Shown piece after piece: positions 17,089 to 24,671 of a DNA stretch of 40,204 nt. The position numbers were made by a program, and so were the translations under genes. A model generated the notes under the pieces. It did not search any database. It was not told where the DNA came from and saw only the letters and a list, made by a program, of their open reading frames with translations. Position 1 is the first letter of the stretch, and each line of letters opens with the position of its first letter. Source of the stretch: CAYHGX01 sp964356355 (GTDB lineage: Bacteria > Patescibacteriota > Gracilibacteria > UBA1369 > LOWO2-01-FULL-3); assembly GCA_964356355.1 (NCBI GenBank), contig CAYHGX010000014.1:1-40204 (forward strand), written 5' to 3'.

Positions 17089-18459
17089 TTAAACCAACTC
17101 CCCTTCTAGCACCCATTCCTTTGCTTTCACTACCTTGACCGGCACGATTTGGCCGAGCACGTCGCGACCGGATTTGAATTCTACGATCTTGAAATGTTCG
17201 CTACGGCCTAGGCAATTTTCGCCATCCTGGGTTTCGACTAATACATTCACCATCTCACCCTCGAAGCGCTTATGAGCTTTATGTGAGGCCTTTTTTAGGA
17301 TTTTATTTAGATGCTCCCAGCGCGCCTTTTTTACCTTCGTGGGGATATCGTCCTTAATAAATTTAGAAGCAGTTGTGCCCTTGCGTTCAGAATATTGGGC
17401 ATGATAGGCGTGTTCAAATTCCATCTCTTCAAAGAATTTACAGGTGGTGGCGAATTCTTCCTCAGTCTCACCACAAAAGCCAACAATCACATCAGTTGAA
17501 ACCGAAATTCCGGGCATTTTTTCACGGAGTTTGCGCATAATTTCACGGTACTGTTCAGTGGTGTAATTGCGGTTCATACGGCGCAGAGTGCGATCGTCAC
17601 CGGACTGCACTGGGAGGTGGAGGTATGGCATTTGCGTAGGTAAAGTGGCCATGGCCTCGATGAGTTGATCGGACATATCTTTAGGATGTGGAGAGGTGAA
17701 GCGCACCCGCACCAATCCCTTTTCTTTGAGCTTGTCGAGCTCTTCCAGTAGATTCACAAAGGGCTCTTTTTCACCAAGGTGAGTGAAGGTTTCGTGCTCT
17801 TTATCATGAGTGCTGAGGCCATAAGAATTCACAGTTTGACCGATCAAAATGATTTCTTTGCAGCCATTTTCTGCAAGTTGAGTAGCCTCGTCGATAATGT
17901 TTTGATGAGGGCGGCTTTTTTCGCGGCCGCGGCTATAGGGCACAATGCAGTAAGTGCAGAATTTATCGCAACCGTTGGAAATGGCGACGAAAGCCTGTGC
18001 GCGAGATTGATGTGAGTCGTGTTGAGGTGAAATCTGAAAATAATCTTCGAGGCCCTCCTCTTTGATGGATGTAATTTCCGTGTCGGGATGAACTTCTCTG
18101 ACCAGTCCGGCCAATTTTGGAAGCTCCTCAGTGCGCAGCGCGATATCCAGGGAATCAACGCGACCAAAAAGCGGGTCGCGCTCCACGGAATAGCGAGAGC
18201 TGGATTTGCGCACCATACAGCCAGTAATTACCACTACAAGCTCGGGCCTTGTGCGTTTAATAATCCTCATTGTGCGCATGTGGCCAAGCACCTTGTCCTC
18301 GGCCTTTTGGCGGATACTGCAGGTGTTGAACATTACGAGATCGGCGCTATTTAGATCATCAATCTTGTCGTAGCCGAGGGCCTGCAGGTAGGCCTCCATG
18401 CGTTCCGTATCGGAGTAGTTCATAGCACAGCCGAAGGTTTGAATATGGTAAGTAGGCAA
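17089..18459 (-). CDS. miaB: tRNA-2-methylthio-N6-dimethylallyladenosine synthase MiaB
   Basis: 456 residues, starting at TTG (18459). An in-frame TAA lies just upstream and the first cluster ligand Cys11 (TFGCAMN) precedes the first internal Met, so a TTG start is required. UPF0004 domain ligands are Cys11, Cys47 (FNTCSIRQKAEDK) and Cys81 (TGCMVRK). The radical SAM motif is CDKFCTYC, with Cys164, Cys168 and Cys171, followed by IVPYSRGRE. A TRAM domain closes the protein (about 390-455). The NTCSIR and SIRQKAEDKV context favours MiaB over MtaB or RimO. The enzyme adds the methylthio group to i6A37 of tRNAs reading UNN codons. A good promoter lies just upstream. Confidence 0.93.
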   Translation of the reverse strand: MPTYHIQTFGCAMNYSDTERMEAYLQALGYDKIDDLNSADLVMFNTCSIRQKAEDKVLGHMRTMRIIKRTRPELVVVITGCMVRKSSSRYSVERDPLFGRVDSLDIALRTEELPKLAGLVREVHPDTEITSIKEEGLEDYFQISPQHDSHQSRAQAFVAISNGCDKFCTYCIVPYSRGREKSRPHQNIIDEATQLAENGCKEIILIGQTVNSYGLSTHDKEHETFTHLGEKEPFVNLLEELDKLKEKGLVRVRFTSPHPKDMSDQLIEAMATLPTQMPYLHLPVQSGDDRTLRRMNRNYTTEQYREIMRKLREKMPGISVSTDVIVGFCGETEEEFATTCKFFEEMEFEHAYHAQYSERKGTTASKFIKDDIPTKVKKARWEHLNKILKKASHKAHKRFEGEMVNVLVETQDGENCLGRSEHFKIVEFKSGRDVLGQIVPVKVVKAKEWVLEGELV

Positions 18460-18482
18460 AATAGTAGATTAATTACCGCTAG

Positions 18483-18510
18483 ATTTTAATAGTTGAGGAG
18501 AGTTTGGCAA
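18483..18510 (-). promoter_or_regulatory. Promoter for miaB-csaA
   Basis: On the minus strand TTGCCA (18510-18505) and TAAAAT (18488-18483) are 16 bp apart. The box pair lies between the upstream terminator and the TTG start codon of miaB, as expected for a separate transcription unit. Confidence 0.5.
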
Positions 18511-18520
18511 GCAAATAAAA

Positions 18521-18540
18521 AAGCCCCCGGGCGGGGGCTT
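18521..18540 (-). terminator. Rho-independent terminator of the lipoprotein gene
   Basis: AAGCCCCC and GGGGGCTT form an 8-bp stem with a 4-base loop. On the minus strand it is followed by TTTTATTT. It sits 24 nt past the stop of the lipoprotein gene at 18565. Confidence 0.85.
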
Positions 18541-18564
18541 GAAAGTGTAAGGTTAGTATCAACT

Positions 18565-19116
18565 TTATTTGATCACTGCAAAAGTTGAGATGAAATCAGC
18601 TATTTGGTCGGGGCTTGAATAACTTAGAAAACGATAGATTTCACCATCAATAGTGGCTTCATAATGATCAGAATCGATCATTCCGCCTACTGAATATTTT
18701 GTAAATTCAACGTTGTTGATAGTTACTTTCTGAACACTACTCTCATCGAAATCTTCTAATTTCATACCGCTAGTGTTTGAAAAGGCAATTTTGTATGGCA
18801 TTCCCTGTGCCTCCGGCGCACATGGCTTTTCAGGGCTTGGATTTTCACAATTTGCTGCGTTTTCAGCAACTGACTTTGCGGATTCTGCTGAGTTGAAGGC
18901 AACCATATTATTTTCAAGATCTGTTGCGGTCCATCCTTCAGGTAGAACAACAGTGAAACCATATTGAGTGCTAGTATATGTTTCAAGTTGTGGAGCCGGC
19001 GGTGTAGTAGTTTCTTCATCTGTAGGCGTAGCTGGAGCATCTGTCGGAGGCGTAGTGCTGGCGCAGCCTGCAAGTAGTAAAGCGGTGGAGAGCATTAACG
19101 TAGCAATCTTTTTCAT
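18565..19116 (-). CDS. Putative lipoprotein, PsbP-like fold possible
   Basis: 183 residues. The N-terminus MKKIATLMLSTALLLAGCAS is a lipoprotein signal with lipobox LAGC, cleavage before Cys18. A Thr/Pro-rich tether follows (about 20-45), then a globular domain beginning TYTSTQYGFTVVLPEGWTAT. The YGFxVxxPxGW pattern occurs in PsbP-like and similar small beta-rich domains found in many bacterial lipoproteins. Cys residues (NCENPSPEKPC) may form a disulfide outside the membrane. Function is unknown. It lies directly downstream of tRNA-Arg, may be read from the same promoter, and has its own terminator. The leader before ATG is A/C-rich (CTAACCAACCTACC), with no SD. Confidence 0.75.
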   Translation of the reverse strand: MKKIATLMLSTALLLAGCASTTPPTDAPATPTDEETTTPPAPQLETYTSTQYGFTVVLPEGWTATDLENNMVAFNSAESAKSVAENAANCENPSPEKPCAPEAQGMPYKIAFSNTSGMKLEDFDESSVQKVTINNVEFTKYSVGGMIDSDHYEATIDGEIYRFLSYSSPDQIADFISTFAVIK

Positions 19117-19150
19117 GGTAGGTTGGTTAGTTTATAATTTGAACACTTGG

Positions 19151-19225
19151 TGGTATCCCCGGCAGGAATTGAACCTGCATTTAAGGTTTAGGAAACCTCC
19201 GTTCTATCCATTGAACTACAGGGAC
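19151..19225 (-). tRNA. tRNA-Arg (anticodon CCU)
   Basis: On the minus strand the gene starts GTCCCTG and ends CGGGGAT-A-CCA, so CCA is encoded. The acceptor arm pairs over 7 bp with two G-U pairs. The D arm (GTTCAATGGATAGAAC) is standard. The anticodon arm is GAGGT-TTCCTAA-ACCTT, with loop bases 34-36 CCT. The T arm is GCAGG-TTCAATT-CCTGC. It reads AGG codons. 75 nt including CCA, no intron. Confidence 0.95.
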
Positions 19226-19230
19226 GTAGT

Positions 19231-19791
19231 TTAAGCCTTATTTAAAGCGATATATTTGCGATGGTCCTCGGGCAATTCACTTGAGGACTTAAGCGTAAAT
19301 TTATCAAGAACTTCAATTTTGTCGGCACCAATATCCTTTAACTCTTTTTCGATGCTCCCCTCTCCCATTCCAACCACTACGCGTGGCTCAATCTCCTCAA
19401 TAAGTTCAGAGGCGTGCTTGGCAGAAAGATTAGTGCCATCACCGGCTTTGATGATCAAAATGTCCACTTCTCCCACTGATTTCACCATTTCGCTAGTAAG
19501 ATTTTCTGCGAGTTCACCCAAATGACAAATCTTGATTCCATCGATTTCAAAACAATAAATTAATGTTCCGCCCGGAGTTTGAAGGCCAAGAATCGGCACT
19601 TCCTTCATCTCATATTCTCCTGGCCAGTCGAAAGTGCGAGTTGATCCTTCTACGGGAGCGGGATCAGAATCGAGGTTACTAATAACAAGATCGCCCTTGA
19701 GCTTGCCAGCCTCAGCAGTTGGATTAACCACTACGTCAGCGTTTTTAGATTTAAATGTAAAACAGGTATTGCCGTGCCAAATGATTTCCAT
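19231..19791 (-). CDS. Metallo-beta-lactamase-fold protein with degenerate metal site
   Basis: 186 residues. The overall pattern is that of UlaG-like metallo-beta-lactamase-fold proteins of Patescibacteria: MEIIWHGNTCFTFKSKNADV, FDWPGEYEMKEVPILGLQTP, then IDGIKICHLGELAENLTSEM and a C-terminal IEPRVVVGMGEG. The expected metal-binding HxHxDH after the second strand is replaced by VISNLDSDPAP, the early Asp-Pro is NPT, and the usual late PMHY is VGMGEG. The protein therefore probably does not bind two metals and is unlikely to hydrolyse in the usual way. It may have kept a structural or binding role. It lies 5 nt upstream of tRNA-Arg on the same strand. Confidence 0.75.
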   Translation of the reverse strand: MEIIWHGNTCFTFKSKNADVVVNPTAEAGKLKGDLVISNLDSDPAPVEGSTRTFDWPGEYEMKEVPILGLQTPGGTLIYCFEIDGIKICHLGELAENLTSEMVKSVGEVDILIIKAGDGTNLSAKHASELIEEIEPRVVVGMGEGSIEKELKDIGADKIEVLDKFTLKSSSELPEDHRKYIALNKA

Positions 19792-19812
19792 GATTACTCT
19801 TTAAAGGATATT

Positions 19813-19833
19813 AAGCGAGCGCTTCGCGCGCTT
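19813..19833. repeat. GCGAGCG-type hairpin
   Basis: AAGCG-A-GCG / CGC-G-CGCTT forms an 8-pair stem with one mismatch and a 3-base loop, followed on the plus strand by GTTTTT. No plus-strand gene ends before it, so a terminator role is doubtful. It resembles the dispersed GC-rich repeats at 7359 and 8332. Confidence 0.45.
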
Positions 19834-19883
19834 GTTTTTGCGGGCCTAGAATACTGGATGGAACAGGATTTCGCAAGGCACCA

Positions 19884-19912
19884 TTGTAAGATTTGAGAGT
19901 TATTGATAGCAT
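19884..19912 (+). promoter_or_regulatory. Possible promoter for eno-nnrD-yfiH
   Basis: TTGTAA (19884-19889) and TAGCAT (19907-19912) are 17 bp apart. Each box matches the consensus at four of six bases. It lies 70 nt before the enolase start codon. Confidence 0.3.
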
Positions 19913-19982
19913 GTTGCAGTGAAGTGGGCGCCTCTCTATGGCGCGCTGCAACGCTTCACGCTTACCAATTAAAATAGTCATC

Positions 19983-21293
19983 ATGGCTAAGATTACAAAA
20001 ATTCATGCGAGAGAGGTGCTGGATTCTAGAGGCAATCCAACGGTTGAAGTGGAGGTAACAACTGAGAAGGGTTTTGGTAGTGCTATCGTGCCAAGTGGGG
20101 CCTCTACAGGGGTGCATGAGGCCGTGGAATTGCGTGATGGAGATAAGGTTAGATATGCTGGAAAAGGCGTGATGAAGGCAGTGGAAAATGTGAAGGGGGA
20201 GATTAGTGGGGCCGTAGTAGGGATGGAAAGCTCTGATCAGGAGGCGGTAGATAAAAAAATGATTGAGTTGGATGGCACGGAAAACAAGGGAAGGCTTGGG
20301 GCGAATGCGATTTTGGGTGTTTCGATGGCGGTGGCCCGAGCGAGCGCCAGCGAGCGAGGGGTGGATTTGTATGAATATTTGCAACCGGGCTCTCATGTTT
20401 TACCATTGCCAATGATGAATATTATCAACGGAGGTGCGCATGCGGATAGTGGCCTGGATATCCAGGAGTTCATGATTTTGCCAGTTGGCGGAAAGAGCTT
20501 CAAAGAGGCTCTACGAATGGGAGTTGAGGTGTTTCATACTTTGAAGGGAATTTTGAAGGATGCTGGCCAGGTGGTTTCCGTGGGAGACGAGGGAGGATTT
20601 GCCCCTAAGCTAAAGGGGAATGAGGATGCATTGGAGTTTATCATGAAGGCAATCGAGAAGGCTGGATACAGGCCATGGTATGACGTGATGATTGGCATGG
20701 ACTGTGCCGCGAGCGAGTTTTATAACGCGGAAAAGAGCGTGTATAAGATCAAAGTGAATGGCGTGGCCGAGGAGTTGAATAGTAGCGATTTAGTTAATTT
20801 TTATGATGTACTGTTGCGGAAATATCCGATCATTTCAATTGAGGATAGCCACAGCGAGGATGACTGGGATGGATTTAAAAAAATGGTGGCAGCTACTGGC
20901 AACAGAATCCAGCTTGTTGGCGATGATTTCTTTGTAACTAATGTGAAGCGTCTGCAAAAAGGAATTGAGGAGAATGCGGCAAATTCGATTTTGATTAAGC
21001 TAAACCAAATTGGCACAATCAGTGAAACTATTGCAGCAATCAAGATGGCAAAAGCTGCTAATTGGACAGCCGTTGTATCTCATAGAAGTGGGGAAACTGA
21101 GGACTCCACAATCGCCGATCTGTGCGTAGCGCTGGAAACCGGCCAAATTAAAACCGGATCACTTTGCCGAACCGATCGTGTGTGCAAATATAATCAGCTA
21201 TTGAGAATCGAAGATAGACTTGGAGACAAAGCTGTTTTCCTTGGTGGAAAGACATTTTATAACCTAGCTGAAGGCTATGCTAAAGGCGATTAA
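19983..21293 (+). CDS. eno: Enolase
   Basis: 436 residues from the ATG at 19983. A longer frame from 19938 is rejected because enolases begin at the KITKIHAREVLDSRGNPTVE segment. Expected motifs are present: SGASTGVHEAVELRDGD, the GDEGGFAP segment with the catalytic Glu, metal ligands in MIGMDCAASEF, SIEDSHSEDDW and VGDDFFVTN, the catalytic Lys in LIKLNQIGT, and SHRSGETEDSTIADL. It interconverts 2-phosphoglycerate and phosphoenolpyruvate in glycolysis. The end overlaps nnrD by 17 nt. GDDFFVTN with Phe in place of the common Leu is a mild variant. A GGGCGCCTC-type repeat relative lies in the leader at 19926-19944. Confidence 0.97.
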   Translation: MAKITKIHAREVLDSRGNPTVEVEVTTEKGFGSAIVPSGASTGVHEAVELRDGDKVRYAGKGVMKAVENVKGEISGAVVGMESSDQEAVDKKMIELDGTENKGRLGANAILGVSMAVARASASERGVDLYEYLQPGSHVLPLPMMNIINGGAHADSGLDIQEFMILPVGGKSFKEALRMGVEVFHTLKGILKDAGQVVSVGDEGGFAPKLKGNEDALEFIMKAIEKAGYRPWYDVMIGMDCAASEFYNAEKSVYKIKVNGVAEELNSSDLVNFYDVLLRKYPIISIEDSHSEDDWDGFKKMVAATGNRIQLVGDDFFVTNVKRLQKGIEENAANSILIKLNQIGTISETIAAIKMAKAANWTAVVSHRSGETEDSTIADLCVALETGQIKTGSLCRTDRVCKYNQLLRIEDRLGDKAVFLGGKTFYNLAEGYAKGD

Positions 21294-22128
21294 AGCTTCT
21301 ACAGTTGAAAAACTTTTGCCCAAACGGGACCCAAATTCTCATAAGGGTCAAAATGGGCGAGTGTTGATTGTGGGCGGTTGCCTGGACTACTATGGTGCTC
21401 CTATTTTGGCTGGGCTTGGCGCTTTATACAGTGGTGCAGACTTGGTTCACCTTTATGTTCCCGAGTGTAATTTTGAATGCACTAGAAGCATGTATCCAGA
21501 TTTTATTGTCCACAAATACCAGGGAGATTTTTTGCAGGCGCGCCATACCGACAAAATCATTGAGCTGGGCAAAAAGTGTGACAGTGTACTTATGGGCCCG
21601 GGGCTGGGGAAAAATGAGGGCAGCGTGGAGGCAGTAATGGCAATTTTGAAAGAGTTGCACATTCCAACAGTGTTGGATGCCGAGGCGATAGAGGCGTTGA
21701 AAAAATTTGAGCAATTTCCTTTGCAACAGCGAATGGTGATTACTCCACATCCTGTAGAGTTTCAACATTTAGTGGATCGAGAGGTAAAAGTTAATGAAAA
21801 TGATTCCAAGTCGATTGTGCTTTTGCGTTCAATTGCCATGGATTTGCACCTTAGTGTAGTGGTGAAGGGCCGAATTGATTACGTGTCTTCCGAAGAGGGA
21901 CAAGTTGAAACAAACAATACGGGAAATGCAGGGATGACAGTGGGAGGAAGTGGAGATGTATTGGCTGGTGTAATTGCGAGCTTTATGGCCCAGGGACTTG
22001 AGGGATTTGATGCTGCGAGAGCTGGAGTGTACATCAATGGAAAGGCCGGCGATTTATTATTTAAACAAAAGGGATACTGTTATTCTGCCAGTGATTTAGC
22101 AATGACTTTGCCCTATGCAATACGTTAA
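21277..22128 (+). CDS. nnrD: ADP/ATP-dependent NAD(P)H-hydrate dehydratase
   Basis: 283 residues with a ribokinase-like fold. The N-terminal KRDPNSHKGQNGRVLIVGG is the family hallmark (HKGxxGxxLIxGG). The middle has LMGPGLGKNEGS and VLDAEAIEAL followed by VITPHPVEFQHL. The C-terminal ATP site is NTGNAGMTVGGSGDVLAGVI. The enzyme repairs hydrated NAD(P)H, normally with an NnrE epimerase; only the dehydratase domain is present here. It overlaps the enolase end by 17 nt and its own end overlaps the next gene by 14 nt, so coupling to enolase is likely. That fits clearing of damage formed by glycolytic enzymes, though this is inference. Confidence 0.93.
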   Translation: MLKAIKASTVEKLLPKRDPNSHKGQNGRVLIVGGCLDYYGAPILAGLGALYSGADLVHLYVPECNFECTRSMYPDFIVHKYQGDFLQARHTDKIIELGKKCDSVLMGPGLGKNEGSVEAVMAILKELHIPTVLDAEAIEALKKFEQFPLQQRMVITPHPVEFQHLVDREVKVNENDSKSIVLLRSIAMDLHLSVVVKGRIDYVSSEEGQVETNNTGNAGMTVGGSGDVLAGVIASFMAQGLEGFDAARAGVYINGKAGDLLFKQKGYCYSASDLAMTLPYAIR

Positions 22129-22861
22129 ATTCAAGATTTTCGATGGATATCATGACCTTATCGGGCATGGTGTTTCAACAAGAGAGGGCGGAGTTAGTAC
22201 AGGCGGATTTGCAACTTTAAATCTGGGAATTGGACTGGGAGATAGCGAGGAAAATTTGGAGGAAAATTATCGACGCTTTGCGGAGGCAGTGGGATTTGAT
22301 ATGAATAAAATGTGGATGGCGAAGCAGGAGCATACCGATGGAGTGATGGCAGTGAACGAGGCAGGTAAGGGCTTCAGAGAGCCGGTTGGCGGAGTGGATG
22401 CCTTTATCACAAATGTACCGGGAGTGCCTTTGGTAGCGAGGATGGCCGATTGCCAGGCGGTGTTGATTTTTGATCCGATTTTAAAGGTGGTGGCCTCTGT
22501 TCACAGCGGATGGAAGGGTAATGCAAAAAATATTTTGGGGAAAACTGTGGCTAAAATGAAGAGCGAATTTGGGGTGGATCCACGGAATTTATTGATTGGA
22601 GTGTCACAGTCTTTAGGGCCTGACCATGCGGAATTTGATAATCCCTTTGATGAATTGCCTGAGGAAATGCATAAATTTGTAGATGGCAGGTTGGTGGATT
22701 TATGGAAATGCAGTGAAGAACAATTAGTGGCCGAGGGCGTTTTGTCTAAAAACATAGAATTTTCGCGACGCTGTACGGTGTGCGAGAGTGAGGAATTTTT
22801 CTCTCATCGTAAAGGAAAAGGTACAGAGGGCAGAATGGCGGGAGTGGTTTGGCTGCGATAG
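22115..22861 (+). CDS. pgeF: YfiH/PgeF-family laccase-domain protein
   Basis: 248 residues. The family signatures are present: HGVSTREGGVSTGGFATLNL near the N-terminus, KQEHTDGV with the first metal His, ARMADCQAVLIFD with the Cys, and VASVHSGWKGNAKNILG with the second His. RRCTVCESEEFFSHRKGKGT near the end matches the CT..xxFFSxRRdgxtGR region. Members were called polyphenol oxidases; Escherichia coli PgeF removes misplaced L-Ser from the peptidoglycan precursor UDP-MurNAc, and other members act on purine nucleosides. Which activity applies here is open. Its start overlaps nnrD by 14 nt. The symbol is given by family similarity. Confidence 0.85.
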   Translation: MQYVKFKIFDGYHDLIGHGVSTREGGVSTGGFATLNLGIGLGDSEENLEENYRRFAEAVGFDMNKMWMAKQEHTDGVMAVNEAGKGFREPVGGVDAFITNVPGVPLVARMADCQAVLIFDPILKVVASVHSGWKGNAKNILGKTVAKMKSEFGVDPRNLLIGVSQSLGPDHAEFDNPFDELPEEMHKFVDGRLVDLWKCSEEQLVAEGVLSKNIEFSRRCTVCESEEFFSHRKGKGTEGRMAGVVWLR

Positions 22862-22870
22862 AAACAAGAT

Positions 22871-22899
22871 TTGACTTTTTCCCGAGATTGACGTTTAAT
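22871..22899 (+). promoter_or_regulatory. Promoter for the PLP/hotdog fusion gene
   Basis: TTGACT (22871-22876) and TTTAAT (22894-22899) are 17 bp apart, with the start codon at 22923. A second TTGACG at 22888-22893 could act as an alternative -35. Confidence 0.5.
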
Positions 22900-22922
22900 A
22901 GCTGGCCATTTGATATTTTAAA

Positions 22923-24671
22923 ATGGCTGAGATACAAGAGAAACTAGGAACAACAATAGAAGCAGCTCTTGGGGGTGCTTTTGAAGCTGCAGAAAGCCAG
23001 GAAAAGGCACTAAGAACTGCAGCGTTAATGGCCGAAGAAATGAGCGAGGCCCTCACAAGAGCTGGAAGCCTTAGCGAACGTGACCTAATTCATTTTCCTA
23101 ATGTTTTTGAGCTGGTGCCAAAATTGCCAAATGGCTCGCAGATTTTGGCGATAGATTATCGTACAATTCCAGGTGGAACCTCCAAGGTGATTCCGATGGA
23201 TCATGAGTTTAAAATGGCGGAGGAAAGAGGCGAAATTAGCCCCGAAAAAACACCAACTTTGATCGTTCACTCCTCTGGAAATGCTTCGATTTGGTTTACT
23301 AAAATTGCGCGGGCTAAGGGCTATAAGGTGATAGTGGTGCTGCCAGATTACGCTAGTACGCCGCGAATAAATGCCTTGAGTGCGTTGGGTGCAAATATCC
23401 ATTTCGTGCGCGGGGAGCTAGGAGTGGAGGGAATGATTGATAGGGCAAAAGCACTAGAGTCAGGCATGGATGGTGCTAAATTTTTAGACCAAACAAATTC
23501 TCCGGATAACTATGAGGCCTTTAAACCACAGGGCAGAAGAGCTGCTCGTAGATTGGCAATGAATGGTCTAACACCTACTCATTTAGTGGCTCCATTAGGC
23601 ACTGGAGGGACATTTACCGGCCTGAGTTTGGGCGTACAGGAACTGGCTCCGGAGTGTATGTGCGTGGGTGTAGAGGTGGAAGAAAAGCCATTCATAGCTA
23701 GGCGGTATGGAGAGCTACTACTAGAGGGAGTATCAGCAAAATCTACGATTGATGGGGCAACAGCAGATGATAAATTTTGGACAGAAACCTATAAGGGCAC
23801 ATCGCAAATTCCCGGTATGGCGGCAAATGTAGCAGGCGAAAATTTAATGAGACTTTTTGGGCCCAATACCCAGGGGGAAGTGGGACTCGTATGTGTTGAT
23901 AACAATACTGGGCTCAAGGCTACGCGCTTGCTTGGAGGTAAATATCAGCAATTCGTGGGGCCCTCTACTGGCACGACGTTTGCGGCGGCGTTGGCCATTG
24001 CGGAGCAAAACCCTGGGGTAGTGGTGCTAATGCCCGTTTGCGATGCCGGCTCACAATATGATGGAGAGCTATGGCATCGAGAAAAAAGAAGGATTGCAAA
24101 AGTTGAAAAAAAGGAGAGATTGCCCGGCGATTTTTGTGGTAGTAGCATTGAAATCCATGATCATGCTTATGCCGATGATCGAACTCCGCACCTGACCGTA
24201 AAAGAAATGGGTGGCCCGCTCGGAACCGCCGCAATAATGTACATGATGGAGCAGGCCTGCCGGGATCTGGAGGTAAAATTAGGACTAATTAATGACACCC
24301 TGGACACTGTAGGAATTGGGTTTCAGGGTGGGATGAAGCACCAGGCCTATATTCCGATGGGAACAAAGTTAGTAGTTAGAGCAAAATTAATCGCAGCAGA
24401 AGATACCATCACTGGCACAAAAAAACTCACCTTTCTTACTCAGATTTTTGCCTTAACAAAGAAGCCATTGCCGGCGAATAAGATTATAAGAAAACAACTT
24501 CCCTTACACCTAAAAGGAACTGGAGTTCCTCAAGAAGATTTCGCTCCAGATATGGTGAATGGATACCACTTAGTTCCAGTTTGCAGTGAGGTAATACAGC
24601 AAAGAGCACTGTTGAATATTGCAGAGCTGAGAAAGCTAAGAGAAAGACAATTTCCTGAGCCTAAGATTTAA
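22923..24671 (+). CDS. Cysteine-synthase-like PLP enzyme fused to a FlK-like hotdog thioesterase domain
   Basis: 582 residues. Residues about 60-400 are a fold-type II PLP domain: the PLP lysine is Lys88 in IPGGTSKVIPMD (equivalent to NPGGSVKDR), the substrate loop is VHSSGNASIWF, the phosphate loop is LGTGGTFTGLS, and GPSTGTTFAAAL matches the GxSSGA segment. Residues about 415-545 form a hotdog domain like fluoroacetyl-CoA thioesterase, with Thr435, Glu443 and His473 (LGTAAI, MMEQAC, MKHQAY) in the order of the FlK catalytic Thr-Glu-His; the Thr-to-Glu distance of 8 is kept. The first about 55 residues are helical and Ala/Glu-rich. The two domains are in one uninterrupted frame. Substrate is unknown; an acyl-CoA or acyl-carrier thioester is only a guess. 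The 3' end overlaps the convergent GT2 gene by 4 nt. Confidence 0.8.
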   Translation: MAEIQEKLGTTIEAALGGAFEAAESQEKALRTAALMAEEMSEALTRAGSLSERDLIHFPNVFELVPKLPNGSQILAIDYRTIPGGTSKVIPMDHEFKMAEERGEISPEKTPTLIVHSSGNASIWFTKIARAKGYKVIVVLPDYASTPRINALSALGANIHFVRGELGVEGMIDRAKALESGMDGAKFLDQTNSPDNYEAFKPQGRRAARRLAMNGLTPTHLVAPLGTGGTFTGLSLGVQELAPECMCVGVEVEEKPFIARRYGELLLEGVSAKSTIDGATADDKFWTETYKGTSQIPGMAANVAGENLMRLFGPNTQGEVGLVCVDNNTGLKATRLLGGKYQQFVGPSTGTTFAAALAIAEQNPGVVVLMPVCDAGSQYDGELWHREKRRIAKVEKKERLPGDFCGSSIEIHDHAYADDRTPHLTVKEMGGPLGTAAIMYMMEQACRDLEVKLGLINDTLDTVGIGFQGGMKHQAYIPMGTKLVVRAKLIAAEDTITGTKKLTFLTQIFALTKKPLPANKIIRKQLPLHLKGTGVPQEDFAPDMVNGYHLVPVCSEVIQQRALLNIAELRKLRERQFPEPKI

